In this document: positions 42,624 through 53,728 of the stretch, piece after piece
How positions within the stretch are numbered: position 1 is the first letter of the stretch
Layout of the letters: each line of letters starts with the position of its first letter
NCBI GenBank assembly: GCA_004294135.1
Contig: RDZY01000018.1
Coordinates: forward strand, 1 to 64,000
Source of the DNA: Sphingobacteriia bacterium
GTDB taxonomy: Bacteria > Bacteroidota > Bacteroidia > Chitinophagales > Chitinophagaceae
Reading direction: 5' to 3'
Length of the DNA: 64,000 nt
Made by a program: the position numbers and the translations under genes
Notes under the pieces: model-generated
What the model saw: the letters and a program-made list of their open reading frames with translations, nothing else
Told to the model about the DNA's origin: nothing
Databases searched by the model: none

Positions 42624-43838
42624 ATGTTGGCTACCAAAAGAAAAATTATCAATGATCCTGTTTATGGTTTTATTACCATTCAACATCCATTAATTTTCTC
42701 CATCATTGAACATCCATACTACCAACGCCTTCGCCGTATTCAGCAAATGGCTATGGCTCAATTGGTTTATCCGGGTGCGGTTCATACCCGATTGCACCAT
42801 TCATTAGGGGCTTATCATTTAATGGGTAATGCGGTTAACGAACTCAGAAATAAAGGTTTTGATATCAGCGAAGCAGAAGATATTGCCGTTAAAGCCGCCA
42901 TCTTACTTCACGATATTGGTCACGGCCCTTTCTCACACGCTTTAGAACAGGTATTGATTCCCAATATAGGGCATGAACAACTGTCGCTTCAGCTAATGCA
43001 AGTGATGAATAAAAATTTCAACGGGGCACTTAATTTATCCATCCAAATTTTTACCAACCAATACCACAAACCCTTTTTACACCAACTCATCAGCGGTCAA
43101 CTTGATGTGGATAGAATGGACTACCTCAGCAGGGATAGTTTTTTTTCTGGCGTAAGCGAAGGCGTGATTGGATACGACCGAATTCTGAAAATGCTTACCA
43201 TTAGAGATGGTCAATTAATGGTAGAAGAAAAGGGCATCTATAGTGTTGAAAAATTTTTAGTCGCCAGGCGGCAAATGTACTGGCAAGTGTATCTGCATAA
43301 GACTGTACTATCAGCCGAAAAAATGCTGGTGAAAATAATGGAGCGAGTAAGATTCATTTATCCATCCCATCGGGACACCTTGAAAACAGACTCTCAAATA
43401 GATTATTTTTTGGGATCTTATAATGGAATTATGGATGATGCAAATTTGGCTAAATTTTGTCTTCTTGATGATGTTGATGTAATTAGTGCCATTAAAAAGT
43501 GGAGCTTTCACAGCGACAAAATTTTGGCTTTGCTTTGTAATCGTTTTTTAAATCGCGCTTTGTATAAATCGAGGATCCAAGCTGAACCTTTTGACCCTGC
43601 TTTTATTGAGGCCAGAGAACAGGAAGTGATAGATGTATTCGGTATTGATAAAGCAGATGTTTCCTACCTCTGCTTTACAGGCATTGCCACCAATACTACC
43701 TATCAAAGTAAAGAAGAAAAAATAAATATCTTATATAAAGATGGAACAGTAAAAGATATAACCGAAGTGGACAATACCATGATTCAGCAAAATCTTTCAT
43801 CAACCATAAAAAAATTCTACATTTGTCAGTTAACCTAA
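42624..43838 (+). CDS. HD-domain phosphohydrolase (dGTPase-like)
   Basis: A 404-residue metal-dependent phosphohydrolase of the HD superfamily, SAMHD1/dGTPase-like. The metal site is clear: H in RLHHSLGAYHLM and the HD pair in AILLHDIGHGPFSH; D in DVDRMDYLSRDS fits the fourth ligand. The C-terminal half is helical with no other known domain. It starts the run HD-lpxD-lpxC/fabZ-lpxA, an order common in Bacteroidota, and is 9 bp before lpxD. Its link to lipid A synthesis is unknown; a nucleotide substrate is likely. Confidence 0.9.
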   Translation: MLATKRKIINDPVYGFITIQHPLIFSIIEHPYYQRLRRIQQMAMAQLVYPGAVHTRLHHSLGAYHLMGNAVNELRNKGFDISEAEDIAVKAAILLHDIGHGPFSHALEQVLIPNIGHEQLSLQLMQVMNKNFNGALNLSIQIFTNQYHKPFLHQLISGQLDVDRMDYLSRDSFFSGVSEGVIGYDRILKMLTIRDGQLMVEEKGIYSVEKFLVARRQMYWQVYLHKTVLSAEKMLVKIMERVRFIYPSHRDTLKTDSQIDYFLGSYNGIMDDANLAKFCLLDDVDVISAIKKWSFHSDKILALLCNRFLNRALYKSRIQAEPFDPAFIEAREQEVIDVFGIDKADVSYLCFTGIATNTTYQSKEEKINILYKDGTVKDITEVDNTMIQQNLSSTIKKFYICQLT

Positions 43839-43847
43839 ATAGCTAAT

Positions 43848-44900
43848 ATGCAATTTACTGCCCCACAAATTGCCCTGATGCTTCAGGGAAAAATAGAAGG
43901 AGATGCTACAGCCGCGGTACAATCATTTGGTAAAATTGAGGAAGCCATTGCTGGCCAGTTGTCTTTTCTTGCAAACCCTAAATACGAAGAATATTTATAT
44001 ACTACCAGCGCATCTATTGTTATTATACATGAATCATTGCAATTGAAAGCTCCAGTTACCACCACACTTATTAGGGTAAAGGATCCTTATGCCGCTTTTG
44101 CGATGTTGATGACCAAGTACCAAGAATTATCAACTACCCAAGTCTCGGGTATTGAACAACCCTGTTTTATTGCACCTACTGCTGTTATTGGCGTTAATGC
44201 TTATATAGGCGCATTTGCCTATATAGGTGCTGGGGCAGTAATTGGTGATGGTAGCAAAATATATCCAGGTGCAATCATCGGTAATCAGGTAAAAATAGGT
44301 AACAATACTACCATTCATGCAGGTGTTAAAATTTATGCTGACTGCATTATCGGCAACCAAGTAATTATTCATGCAGGTGCTGTATTGGGAAGCGATGGAT
44401 TTGGATTTGCTCCCCTAGCCGATGGCTCTTATGATAAAGTTCCCCAATTGGGCAATGTAGTAGTGAACGATAATGTAGAAATTGGCGCCAATACCACCAT
44501 CGACCGGGCTACTATGGGCTCTACCATCATTCAAAAAGGGGTAAAGCTCGATAATTTGGTTCAGATTGCCCACAATGTAAATATTGGCATCAATACGGTT
44601 ATTGCTGCCCAAACAGGCGTTAGCGGTAGTTCTAAGATAGGCAAGAATGTACAGATTGGGGGTCAAGCTGGCGTAGCGGGACATATTTCTATTGCCGACG
44701 GTTCAAAAATAAACGGGAAAAGTGGCGTTACAAAAACCATCAAAGAGCCTAATAGGTCTTTTAATGGTAATCCCGCTTTTGATTTTTCAGCTTCTATGCG
44801 CGTACACGCCATGAGCAGAAACTTACCCGACCTAGAAAAAAGAGTTAAAGAACTGGAAAAAATGGTGCGACAACTCCTTTCTGAACGGGTTAATAGCTAA
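43848..44900 (+). CDS. lpxD: UDP-3-O-(3-hydroxyacyl)glucosamine N-acyltransferase
   Basis: Third enzyme of lipid A synthesis. The 350 residues comprise an N-terminal uridine-binding domain (1-100), a left-handed beta helix of hexapeptide repeats (about 105-310; [20 protein letters not shown] and similar) and a C-terminal helix ([19 protein letters not shown]). The catalytic histidine corresponds to the one in QIAHNVNIG. The gene order lpxD-lpxC/fabZ-lpxA supports the call. Confidence 0.96.
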   Translation: MQFTAPQIALMLQGKIEGDATAAVQSFGKIEEAIAGQLSFLANPKYEEYLYTTSASIVIIHESLQLKAPVTTTLIRVKDPYAAFAMLMTKYQELSTTQVSGIEQPCFIAPTAVIGVNAYIGAFAYIGAGAVIGDGSKIYPGAIIGNQVKIGNNTTIHAGVKIYADCIIGNQVIIHAGAVLGSDGFGFAPLADGSYDKVPQLGNVVVNDNVEIGANTTIDRATMGSTIIQKGVKLDNLVQIAHNVNIGINTVIAAQTGVSGSSKIGKNVQIGGQAGVAGHISIADGSKINGKSGVTKTIKEPNRSFNGNPAFDFSASMRVHAMSRNLPDLEKRVKELEKMVRQLLSERVNS

Positions 44901-45007
44901 AATCATCCTTAAACCAAGGCTAAGGCTTATTTTCGCACAATTATTTAATATACAGGTGTATTCAACAACCCCCTTCAGATTGAATACATGTTAAAACAGC
45001 GCGGAAT

Positions 45008-46420
45008 ATGGATACGAATTTTAACCCCGACAAGCAACACACCCTTCAACAGCAAATTAATATTAGTGGTACCGGTTTGCATACTGGCGTTTTGGTTGAT
45101 ATGGTTTTAAAGCCCGCCAATCCTGGTTTCGGCATGCAGTTTCAAAGAACCGATCTGCCCAACCAACCTATTATAAAGGCTGATTGCGATCTGGTAACCG
45201 ATACCAGTCGCGGTACAACCTTACAAGTTGGAGACGCCAAAGTAAGTACAGTAGAACACGTTCTGGCTGCATTGGTTGGTATGGGTGTTGACAATGTTTT
45301 GATTGAAGTAAATGGACCAGAAATTCCCATCATGGATGGCAGTTCTACCCCTTTTATTATATTGATTGAAGAGGCAGGTATCTTGGAACAAGATGCTACT
45401 AAAGTTTGGTACAGCTTGGATGAGAATATTTACCATTACGACGATGAAAAAAGAGTAGAAATGGTGGCTTTGCCTGCATTGGACTACCAAATTACTACAC
45501 TTATTGATTTCAATAGCCCCGTACTAGGCACCCAGCACGCTGGTTTAAAAACCATTAAAGACTTTAAAACTGAAATAGCCCCTTGCCGTACTTTTTGCTT
45601 TTTGCATGAGTTGGAAATGTTGCTAGACAATGACTTGATTAAAGGGGGTGATATCAACAACGCAATTGTAGTAGTTGATAAGCCCGTTACCGATAAGGAA
45701 ATGACTCGACTGGCCAAAGTTTTCAAACGTGATAAAATTGAAGTAAAAAGTGAAGGCTATCTGAACAACTTAGAACTGCGTTTTCCTAATGAACCTGCTA
45801 GGCACAAATTACTAGATGTAGTTGGCGATCTGGCATTGATTGGTTATCCCATTAAAGCACGTATTATTGCAAATAGACCTGGTCATAGTTCCAATGTAGC
45901 ATTTGCAAAAAAAATAAAGCAGTATATCAAAAAAAATAAACACGTTAGAGGAGTGCCATTGTATGATCCAACTACACCGCCCATTTTTACACTAGAGCAG
46001 ATTGAGAAAACACTCCCACATCGGCATCCTTTTTTATTGGTAGATAAAATTATTGAACTGACAGACACCTATATTATTGGCATTAAAAATGTTACCTTCA
46101 ATGAGTGGTTCTTTCCAGGGCATTTTCCTGGAAATCCTGTTATGCCTGGTGTTTTGCAGATAGAAGCCTTGGCACAAACAGGCGGTATTCTCTGCATTAA
46201 CTCCATGCCAGAAGGGAAATATGATACTTATTTTTTAAAAATTGACAATTGCAAATTCAAACAAATGGTAAGACCTGGTGATACACTATTATTAAAAATG
46301 GAAATAACGGGTCCCATCAGAAGGGGTATTTGCGAAATGCATGGAACGGTTTATGTAGGCGGTAAAGTAGCTACAGAAGCCGATCTAGTTGCACAGGTAG
46401 TAAGAAGGTCAGACAACTAA
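45008..46420 (+). CDS. lpxC/fabZ: Bifunctional UDP-3-O-acyl-GlcNAc deacetylase / 3-hydroxyacyl-ACP dehydratase
   Basis: A 470-residue fusion typical of Bacteroidota. Residues 1-300 are LpxC, with zinc ligands in [10 protein letters not shown] and in [10 protein letters not shown], plus [15 protein letters not shown]. Residues about 325-470 are FabZ, with [13 protein letters not shown] and the active site [20 protein letters not shown] (H and E). LpxC commits to lipid A synthesis, FabZ to fatty acid elongation, so fusion ties the two pathways that share the hydroxyacyl-ACP pool. Next gene lpxA starts 41 bp downstream. Confidence 0.97.
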   Translation: MDTNFNPDKQHTLQQQINISGTGLHTGVLVDMVLKPANPGFGMQFQRTDLPNQPIIKADCDLVTDTSRGTTLQVGDAKVSTVEHVLAALVGMGVDNVLIEVNGPEIPIMDGSSTPFIILIEEAGILEQDATKVWYSLDENIYHYDDEKRVEMVALPALDYQITTLIDFNSPVLGTQHAGLKTIKDFKTEIAPCRTFCFLHELEMLLDNDLIKGGDINNAIVVVDKPVTDKEMTRLAKVFKRDKIEVKSEGYLNNLELRFPNEPARHKLLDVVGDLALIGYPIKARIIANRPGHSSNVAFAKKIKQYIKKNKHVRGVPLYDPTTPPIFTLEQIEKTLPHRHPFLLVDKIIELTDTYIIGIKNVTFNEWFFPGHFPGNPVMPGVLQIEALAQTGGILCINSMPEGKYDTYFLKIDNCKFKQMVRPGDTLLLKMEITGPIRRGICEMHGTVYVGGKVATEADLVAQVVRRSDN

Positions 46421-46461
46421 TCCACTTTAACCAATATCACTATCAAGTACAAATCGGAATT

Positions 46462-47259
46462 ATGACGCACCCATATACTTATATCGATCCCAATGCACGT
46501 GTTGCACCCAATGTTAAGATCGATCCATTTACTGTAATTCACGGTGATGTACAAGTGGGTGATGGCACTTGGATCGGTAGTAATGTTACCATCATGGATG
46601 GAACTAGAATTGGTAAAAACTGCCGTATTTTCCCCGGAGCTGTACTCGGTGCTATTCCACAGGATCTAAAATTTGTAGGTGAAAAAACAACGGTTGAAAT
46701 TGGAGACCATACCACCATTCGCGAATTTGTTACCATTAACCGGGGAACAGAAGACCGGGGTAAAACCGTAATCGGCAACCATTGCCTTATTATGGCATAC
46801 AGCCATATAGCGCACGACTGTATCATTGGCAATCACGTAATTATGAGCAATAGTGTACAAGTTGCTGGTCACGTTACCATTGGCGATTGGGCGGTGGTGG
46901 GCGGTGTTAGTGCGGTGCATCAGTTTGTAAGTATTGGTCAGCATACTTTTGTGGCCGGTGGTAGTCTCGTTAGTAAAGATGTTCCTCCTTATATAAAAGC
47001 AGTACGCAACCCACTCAGTTATGGTGGTGTAAATAGTGTGGGACTAAAAAGAAGGGGCTTCCCTTTGCAACAAATCAATCATATTCTTGATGTTTATAGA
47101 ACCATTTACAGTAAAGGACTAAACACTACACAGGCATTGGAATATATTGAAGAGGAATTGCCGGCCACCGATGAGCGCGATGAAATTGTGACTTTTATAA
47201 GAGAAAGCGGAAGGGGTATTATAAAGCGATTTACCAAGGGTGCTAACGATGAAGAATAA
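46462..47259 (+). CDS. lpxA: UDP-N-acetylglucosamine O-acyltransferase
   Basis: First enzyme of lipid A synthesis. The 265-residue chain is of usual length: hexapeptide beta helix (residues 1-190) and a C-terminal helical domain ([19 protein letters not shown]). The catalytic histidine lies in [12 protein letters not shown], as in E. coli LpxA H125. Its last 11 bp overlap the start of the ABC ATPase gene, so the two are translationally coupled. Confidence 0.97.
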   Translation: MTHPYTYIDPNARVAPNVKIDPFTVIHGDVQVGDGTWIGSNVTIMDGTRIGKNCRIFPGAVLGAIPQDLKFVGEKTTVEIGDHTTIREFVTINRGTEDRGKTVIGNHCLIMAYSHIAHDCIIGNHVIMSNSVQVAGHVTIGDWAVVGGVSAVHQFVSIGQHTFVAGGSLVSKDVPPYIKAVRNPLSYGGVNSVGLKRRGFPLQQINHILDVYRTIYSKGLNTTQALEYIEEELPATDERDEIVTFIRESGRGIIKRFTKGANDEE

Positions 47260-47890
47260 ATACGGTATTGAGTTGACCGATGCAGGTAAAAGATTCAACA
47301 GAGAATGGATATTTAGAAACCTGTCCCAACACTTTAAATCGGGTAATGCCTATGCCATAACTGGCAGTAATGGATCGGGCAAAAGCACGCTGATGCAATG
47401 CATTTGTACCAGTATGAATTTGAATGCAGGAAACATACAATTCACCACTACCCACAACAATATTAAAGCCATTATTGCCCCAGAAAATACGTACAAATAC
47501 CTCGCTATTTGTACCCCTTATTTAGAGCTGGTAGAAGAGATGACGGCCTTAGAATATTTGCAATTTCACCATCGGTTTAAACCCTTTATGGCATCGCTTT
47601 CTTTGGAAGATATATTGGCAATAGTGGGACTATCAAAATCTATCCACCAACAAATTCGTTATTTCAGCAGCGGAATGAAACAGCGTTTAAAACTAGCACA
47701 GGCTTTTTTTTCTGATACCCCCATCTTATTGCTTGATGAGCCTTGTACCAACCTAGATCAACAAGGTTATACGTTGTATCAATCATTGATAAGTGACTAT
47801 TGCAAAGAAAAACTAGTAATCATCTGTAGCAATGAAGAAACAGAAATTGCTTGCTGTAAGGAACGTATTCATATAACCGATTATAAATAA
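47249..47890 (+). CDS. ABC transporter ATP-binding protein
   Basis: A 213-residue ATPase. Walker A is [10 protein letters not shown], the signature is [16 protein letters not shown], and Walker B is [15 protein letters not shown]-loop-like [16 protein letters not shown] is seen. The GTG at 47240 is also in frame, but the ATG at 47249 directly precedes [15 protein letters not shown] and overlaps the lpxA stop by 11 bp. There is no permease in this cluster, so the membrane partner is encoded elsewhere. Its place after lpxA hints at envelope export but does not prove it. Confidence 0.9.
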   Translation: MKNKYGIELTDAGKRFNREWIFRNLSQHFKSGNAYAITGSNGSGKSTLMQCICTSMNLNAGNIQFTTTHNNIKAIIAPENTYKYLAICTPYLELVEEMTALEYLQFHHRFKPFMASLSLEDILAIVGLSKSIHQQIRYFSSGMKQRLKLAQAFFSDTPILLLDEPCTNLDQQGYTLYQSLISDYCKEKLVIICSNEETEIACCKERIHITDYK

Positions 47891-47897
47891 ATGATTG

Positions 47898-49112
47898 CTA
47901 TCTCCTACTGGCTATTAATAAATTCAGATCGGTATATTTTAGATCGAATTTCTGACTGATATAAATATCGGTGAGGGATCCTTTAAATAGATAAACCCCT
48001 CCCCTTAAATTAAATTTATGCCATACCATTTCTTCCAACCCCCCTTCATCGCTGATCTCTAGAAATAATGGCATAAGTACATTGCTAATGGCTTGACTGG
48101 CAGTTCTTGCAAAACCACTGGGTATATTGGGAACACAATAATGAATCACATCATGCTTTAAAAAAGTAGGCTCTTCATAGCTCGTAAGTTCACTGGTTTC
48201 AAAGCAACCACCTCTATCAATGGCTACATCAATAATAATACTTCCAGGACGCATTGCTGCTACCATTTCTTCTGTAACTACCAGTGGTGCCCTTCCATAT
48301 TCATTGCTCAACGCACCTACTGCTACTTCACAAGTTTTTAATTGCTTGGCCAGAATACGAGGCTCTAAAACACTTGTCCATACACGCTGACCTAAATTAT
48401 TTTGAAGTTGTTTTAAACGATATACATTATTGTCGAACACCTTCACCGATGCACCCAATGCCAGCGCATTACGGGTTGCACATTCACCTACAATGCCTGC
48501 TCCAATAATTACCACTTTGGTTGGAGGAATGCCACTGATGCCTCCCAACAAAACACCCTTTCCAGCATTGAAACTGCTGAGGTATTGGCCCGCAATCAAC
48601 ATTACAGCACTACCCGCAATTTCACTCATGCTGCGCACAATGGGATAAGTGCCACTGTCATCTTTAAAATTTTCAAAACTCAATGCAGTAACACGTTTTT
48701 CCATCATTTTCTCAATGCATCCTTTCTTTAATGCTGCGTGATGAATGGGAGAAATAATGGTTTGGTTCAGTTGCAATAAAGGCATGTCTTCTTCCACTGG
48801 TGGGGCACTTTTTACCAGTATGGGACATTTAAATATTTCTGACCTATCGTACACAATTTGAGCTCCTGCTTCTGCATATTCTTTATCGGTATAGTGACTC
48901 CCCTCCCCTGCATTGTGTTCAACCGTAACTTGGTTTCCATTGGCCACCAATACACCCACTGCATCTGGAGTAAGTGCAATTCTATTTTCCTGAAAAGCAA
49001 TTTCTTTGGGTATACCAATTAATAATTTAGCACCAGGTGTTTTCACATCCAATGTTTCCTCCATTGCTTCGTACAAAAGAGAGGGACTGATACTGGGTCT
49101 GCTGCTGGCCAT
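47898..49112 (-). CDS. ald: Alanine dehydrogenase
   Basis: NAD-dependent oxidative deamination of L-alanine to pyruvate. The 404 residues match the AlaDH/PNT family: N-terminal catalytic domain with IPKEIAFQENRIALTP and the GEGSHYTDKEY loop, and the NAD-binding Rossmann motif VIIGAGIVGECATRNALALG about residue 205. The final region (HYCVPNIPSGFARTAS) fits alanine dehydrogenase better than transhydrogenase, which would need a beta subunit not found here. The ATG at 49112 is chosen; the upstream extension overlaps tsaE. Confidence 0.9.
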   Translation of the reverse strand: MASSRPSISPSLLYEAMEETLDVKTPGAKLLIGIPKEIAFQENRIALTPDAVGVLVANGNQVTVEHNAGEGSHYTDKEYAEAGAQIVYDRSEIFKCPILVKSAPPVEEDMPLLQLNQTIISPIHHAALKKGCIEKMMEKRVTALSFENFKDDSGTYPIVRSMSEIAGSAVMLIAGQYLSSFNAGKGVLLGGISGIPPTKVVIIGAGIVGECATRNALALGASVKVFDNNVYRLKQLQNNLGQRVWTSVLEPRILAKQLKTCEVAVGALSNEYGRAPLVVTEEMVAAMRPGSIIIDVAIDRGGCFETSELTSYEEPTFLKHDVIHYCVPNIPSGFARTASQAISNVLMPLFLEISDEGGLEEMVWHKFNLRGGVYLFKGSLTDIYISQKFDLKYTDLNLLIASRR

Positions 49113-49164
49113 AGTAAGGGTTGAAGTTTGGTAGGTAAAGTATTTGGTTAAGTTGAGCTTGAAG

Positions 49165-49584
49165 TTAAGGATTTGGGAGGATAAATATACGACGGGTAAA
49201 TTCATCCAATGCCGCTAACTCAATATGAAGGGTATCATCGGGCAATAATCCAATTGCCATTTCTGGCCATTCAATAAAACAGTATGAACCGGACTGCAAT
49301 AAATCTTCTATTCCTGCGGCAATGGCTTCCGCCTCATCCTTCAGTCTATACCAATCCATATGATACAATCTACCCACTTCATTACTGCTGTACTCATTTA
49401 CAATGGCAAAGCTGGGACTACTAGTGGCCGCCTCCACCCCCAAATAGGTACATAATGCACTTATAAAAGTTGTTTTGCCAGATCCCATAGGTGCATAAAA
49501 AGCCCATACTCGCTGCTTTTTACCACTTTTCCATAAGGCTGCAGCTACTTCACCAATCTGCTCTAACTTAAAAATTGCATCCAT
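49165..49584 (-). CDS. tsaE: tRNA threonylcarbamoyladenosine biosynthesis ATPase TsaE
   Basis: A 139-residue ATPase of the TsaB/TsaD/TsaE complex that makes t6A at position 37 of ANN-reading tRNAs. Walker A is MGSGKTTF, followed by the conserved YHMDWYRLKDEAEAIAAGIE and CFIEWPEMA blocks. The length is typical. It lies 52 bp upstream of ald on the same strand and diverges from the P-type ATPase gene. Confidence 0.95.
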   Translation of the reverse strand: MDAIFKLEQIGEVAAALWKSGKKQRVWAFYAPMGSGKTTFISALCTYLGVEAATSSPSFAIVNEYSSNEVGRLYHMDWYRLKDEAEAIAAGIEDLLQSGSYCFIEWPEMAIGLLPDDTLHIELAALDEFTRRIFILPNP

Positions 49585-49688
49585 GCTACAAAGATAATCG
49601 CAAGCTGGGGAATATTATTGCAAACTGACCCGCTGTTGCAACATTGCTTTTGTAAATTTGTACCAACAGCCATCAAATGCTGGTTACT

Positions 49689-51815
49689 ATGGAGAAAGTG
49701 AATTGGAAGGTTTCGGGCATGAGTTGTACCAACTGTGCACTTAGCATTGATAAATATTTGAAAGAAAAAGGCATGGCCGATGTTCGGGTGAATTTTATAG
49801 GAGGCGACCTTAGTTTTGATTTACCCGAAGGGGTTAACAAAAGTGCTATTCAGCAAGGAATTAATGCAATGGGGTATGAAATAAAAAATGAGGACGGATC
49901 TTCACAACCTAGCAAAAGAATATTTAAAACTCACTTACAGCGATTTATATTCTGTGCTATTTTTACGTTACCACTGATGGTACATATGATTCCCGGCATT
50001 CATATTCATTGGCTGATGAATGCTTACGTACAACTTTTTCTTACCATTCCAGTATTGCTGCTTGGTATGGATTTTTTTGGACGAAGTGGATTAAAAAGTC
50101 TACTCAAAGGCATCCCCAATATGAATGTATTGGTTGCCCTAGGATCATTGGCTGCCTTTATTTACAGCCTTTATGGCATATTCACCAATCAAGCGGCGGA
50201 CTATCTTTTTTTTGAAACTACTGCCACCATTATTACCCTAGTTTTTTTAGGCAATTGGATGGAAGACAAGTCCGTTCAACAAACCCAAATTGCATTGAAT
50301 AAATTGGTTCGTTCGCAGAAAACCATGGCCAATATGATTGCCTATGATGCCGAAAAAACAGAGCATATTTTTCCGGTTGAAAGTACCCATTTAAAAGTAG
50401 GTGATCTGATATTGATTAAAAGCGGCGAAGCCGTTCCGATGGATTGTAAAATTTTATCTGGAGATGTATCGGTAGATGAATCTATTATCACCGGTGAATC
50501 TATTCCCGTTGAGAAAAAAATGAACGATAAGCTAATTGGCGGATCTGTGCTGGTAAACGGTTCTGCAAAAGCCTATATAACCGCTATTGGAGAAGATGCG
50601 GTGTTGGGCAGTATTCTTCAGTTGGTTAAAAATGCACAAACAGCAAAACCTCCAGTACAGCAAATGGCTGATAAAATTAGCGCAGTATTCGTACCCCTTG
50701 TGATCGGCATCTCCTTACTCACTTTCTTACTTAATTTTAGTGTGGGTAACTACGGTTTTACGGAGAGCCTCATGCGGAGTATTGCGGTTCTGGTAATTGC
50801 CTGCCCTTGTGCAATGGGCCTTGCCACACCTGCCGCTATTGCAGTGGGATTGGGACGTGCAGCAAAAAATGGTATTTTATTTAAGAGCACTGAAACACTC
50901 GAAATTTTTAAAGATATACGGCAAGTGGTTTTTGATAAAACAGGAACCCTTACTACCGGCAATTTCGCTATTGCGGGTATGGTGTTGACCGAAGCGGGAC
51001 AAGCAGTGGGTGAAAACGAAATCAAAAGAATTACTTATTCACTCGAAAAATATTCCAATCATCCGCTCGCAAAAGCCATTACCAAAAACTGGAGAACCAA
51101 TGATGATATCAGATGGAATAAGATAGCAGAGCACAAAGGTTTGGGTATGATTGCTACTGATAAAGAAGGCAATGAATTTGCAGCAGGTTCTTATGGAATA
51201 GCAGCAGCTTTTACAAGTAATGATACGCACAATATCTACCTGAAAAAAAACAATATATTACTGGGCTGGATAGATTTAATGGATGAGGTAAGACCCGAAG
51301 CTGCTGCATTGGTGAACCAGTTAAAAAGCAAAGGCATTAAAACCATTTTACTAAGTGGAGATAGGGAATCAAAATGCCATGCAGTGGCTCTCGCTATTGG
51401 TATAGACACGGTTATTGCAGAACAAAGTCCTGAACAGAAACTGCAACAAATAAGCGCACTTTCTGCCATTACACCAACGGCAATGGTGGGTGATGGAATT
51501 AATGATGCACCTGCATTAGCACAAGCAACTGTTGGAGTTTCATTGAGTGATGCCTCACAGATTGCGGTACAAACTGCTGCTGTAATATTAATGAACAATG
51601 GATTAAAAAATTTACCACTTGCATTGGGTTTGGGCAAACATACTTACCTCACCATTCAACAGAATTTATTTTGGGCATTGATTTATAATATAGTCGCCAT
51701 TCCCATTGCTGCATTCGGATTTTTAAGTCCCTCCATTGGCGCATTGGTAATGGGTTTGAGTGATGTGGTATTGGCCATTAATTCTGTGCGTCTGAATTTT
51801 AAAAAAGTATTTTAG
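49689..51815 (+). CDS. copA: Copper-type P1B ATPase
   Basis: Heavy-metal efflux ATPase of about 708 residues. One N-terminal HMA domain has the metal site GMSCTNCALS. The transmembrane metal motif is CPC (IACPCAMGLATP), typical of Cu+ pumps. The phosphorylation motif DKTGTLTTG, the TGES loop, the HP motif (SNHPLAKA) and GDGINDAPALA are all present. An ATG 12 bp upstream is also in frame; the chosen one begins MEKVNWKVSGM. No copper chaperone or CsoR/CueR regulator is adjacent. It is followed 3 bp later by recQ. Confidence 0.94.
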   Translation: MEKVNWKVSGMSCTNCALSIDKYLKEKGMADVRVNFIGGDLSFDLPEGVNKSAIQQGINAMGYEIKNEDGSSQPSKRIFKTHLQRFIFCAIFTLPLMVHMIPGIHIHWLMNAYVQLFLTIPVLLLGMDFFGRSGLKSLLKGIPNMNVLVALGSLAAFIYSLYGIFTNQAADYLFFETTATIITLVFLGNWMEDKSVQQTQIALNKLVRSQKTMANMIAYDAEKTEHIFPVESTHLKVGDLILIKSGEAVPMDCKILSGDVSVDESIITGESIPVEKKMNDKLIGGSVLVNGSAKAYITAIGEDAVLGSILQLVKNAQTAKPPVQQMADKISAVFVPLVIGISLLTFLLNFSVGNYGFTESLMRSIAVLVIACPCAMGLATPAAIAVGLGRAAKNGILFKSTETLEIFKDIRQVVFDKTGTLTTGNFAIAGMVLTEAGQAVGENEIKRITYSLEKYSNHPLAKAITKNWRTNDDIRWNKIAEHKGLGMIATDKEGNEFAAGSYGIAAAFTSNDTHNIYLKKNNILLGWIDLMDEVRPEAAALVNQLKSKGIKTILLSGDRESKCHAVALAIGIDTVIAEQSPEQKLQQISALSAITPTAMVGDGINDAPALAQATVGVSLSDASQIAVQTAAVILMNNGLKNLPLALGLGKHTYLTIQQNLFWALIYNIVAIPIAAFGFLSPSIGALVMGLSDVVLAINSVRLNFKKVF

Positions 51816-51818
51816 CAT

Positions 51819-53723
51819 TTGCAACAACCCCTTCAAATATTAGAACAATACTGGAAACACAAAGCATTTCGCCCTTTACAGGAAAATATTATTCAATCTG
51901 TATTAAGCGGAAATGATACGTTGGCATTATTGCCTACGGGTGGCGGTAAATCTATTTGCTTTCAGGTGCCAGCCATGATGATGGAAGGATTGTGTTTGGT
52001 GGTTAGTCCCCTTATTGCCCTCATGCGCGACCAAGTGGAACACCTAAAATTAAAAGGGATTCATGCAGTAGCATTACATAGTGGACTGAGTTGGTTTGAA
52101 GTAAAAAAAATATTGTTGGATGCTGCAGATGGCGAATATAAATTTCTATACTGCTCACCTGAGCGACTAGAAAGTAAACTTTTTATGGACTATCTGCCAG
52201 TACTTTCCATTCGATTACTAGTTATAGATGAAGCACATTGTATATCGCAGTGGGGGTATGATTTCAGGCCCCCTTATTTACGCATTGCTGCAACGCGTAA
52301 GCAGTTGAAAAATATTACCATGATTGCCCTTACGGCTTCTGCAACGCCCCATGTGCAGGATGATATTATTAGCAAGCTAGAACTGAAGCAGACCGCTGTA
52401 TTCAAGCAATCATTTGAAAGACCTAATATTTCATACAGTAATTTTTTAGTGGACAGTAAGATTCATAAAATACTGAATATACTTACCAATGTAAGTGGCA
52501 GCAGTATTGTGTATTGTAATACCAGAAAGCAAACAAAAAAAATAGCAGAAGCCCTACTATTGCAGGGTATATCGGCAGATTATTATCATGCAGGATTGGA
52601 GCAAGAACTAAGATCATCGAAACAAAATGCATGGATACAAAATAAAACAAGGGTGATGGTTTGTACCAATGCATTTGGTATGGGGATTGACAAACCAAAT
52701 GTAAGAACCGTAATTCACCATGATATACCAGATTGCATAGAAAATTATTACCAAGAAGCTGGCAGAGCTGGAAGGGATGAAAAAAAATCCTTTGCCGTAT
52801 TATTGTATGAGCAGAAAGATTTGGTTGAATTAACACATCAAACAGATAAAAAATTTCCGCCAATACCAGTGATCAAACAAGTGTACCAGTCAATCGCAGA
52901 TTATTTGCAGATTCCAGTAGGTAGCGGTCAGGGTAATTACTATGATATTGATTTTCAAATATTCATTCAGCACTTTAAACTAGACCCGCTATTGGTGATG
53001 AATGTATTAAGGGTATTAGAGCAAGAAGGTCATTTACAATTTAATGAACAAATTTTTTTGCCTACACAAATTTCTTTTGTAAGTAATAGAGAAGGCATAC
53101 AAATATTTGAGGCTGCTTTTCCAGAGATGGAGCCACTGATAAAAGCATTGTTAAGAACTTACGAGGGAATTTTTGACAATCGCGTTTCGGTGTACGAACA
53201 GACCTTAGCAAAAATTTGCAGGTTAAAAACTGAAATGGTTACTGAGCAATTAAAACAATTATACTTGCATGGTATTATTGAATATATGCCCAAAAAAGAA
53301 ACACCGCAGTTGTATTTTTTGTTGAATAGAGCACCAGCAGCACACTTAGCCATAGCGCAAGATGCTTATTTACAAAGAAAAAAAAGGCATGCAGAGCGGA
53401 TACAGCAGATGGTTGCTTATGCGGTTGAATCAGATGAATGCAGAAGTAGATTAATTTCCAAATATTTTGGAGACAGCAGTGTAAAAAATTGTGGCGTATG
53501 CGACAATTGCCTCCAAGCAAAAAGAAAAGTAATAACAGAGCAGGAATTTAAATCCATTGCAAATTCATTGGAGCAACAAGGAAAAAAAGACATAGACCTA
53601 GAACAGTTTATGCATTTGAATACATGCTATTCAAAAGAAAAAATATGGACGGTACTCAACTGCTTACAGTCGGAACACAAGATCAGTATTACTGAATCTA
53701 AAAAAATAAATTGGTATTTATAA
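51819..53723 (+). CDS. recQ: ATP-dependent DNA helicase RecQ
   Basis: A 634-residue 3'-5' DNA helicase. Core motifs: FRPLQENIIQ, Walker A PTGGGKS, DEAH in VIDEAHCISQWGYDFRP, TASAT, and YYQEAGRAGRD. The RecQ C-terminal zinc site is seen as C in ECRSRL and the pair in CGVCDNC. A winged-helix domain precedes that region, and no HRDC domain is evident. Translation starts at a TTG three bases after the P-type ATPase stop, so the two are probably coupled. Confidence 0.94.
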   Translation: MQQPLQILEQYWKHKAFRPLQENIIQSVLSGNDTLALLPTGGGKSICFQVPAMMMEGLCLVVSPLIALMRDQVEHLKLKGIHAVALHSGLSWFEVKKILLDAADGEYKFLYCSPERLESKLFMDYLPVLSIRLLVIDEAHCISQWGYDFRPPYLRIAATRKQLKNITMIALTASATPHVQDDIISKLELKQTAVFKQSFERPNISYSNFLVDSKIHKILNILTNVSGSSIVYCNTRKQTKKIAEALLLQGISADYYHAGLEQELRSSKQNAWIQNKTRVMVCTNAFGMGIDKPNVRTVIHHDIPDCIENYYQEAGRAGRDEKKSFAVLLYEQKDLVELTHQTDKKFPPIPVIKQVYQSIADYLQIPVGSGQGNYYDIDFQIFIQHFKLDPLLVMNVLRVLEQEGHLQFNEQIFLPTQISFVSNREGIQIFEAAFPEMEPLIKALLRTYEGIFDNRVSVYEQTLAKICRLKTEMVTEQLKQLYLHGIIEYMPKKETPQLYFLLNRAPAAHLAIAQDAYLQRKKRHAERIQQMVAYAVESDECRSRLISKYFGDSSVKNCGVCDNCLQAKRKVITEQEFKSIANSLEQQGKKDIDLEQFMHLNTCYSKEKIWTVLNCLQSEHKISITESKKINWYL

Positions 53724-53728
53724 AAGCG

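Noticed and set aside
49113..49205. Upstream extension of alanine dehydrogenase
   Set aside because: It overlaps the tsaE coding region on the same strand and has no family similarity.
51236..51637. 133-codon minus-strand frame inside copA
   Set aside because: Antisense shadow of the P-type ATPase hydrolase domain.
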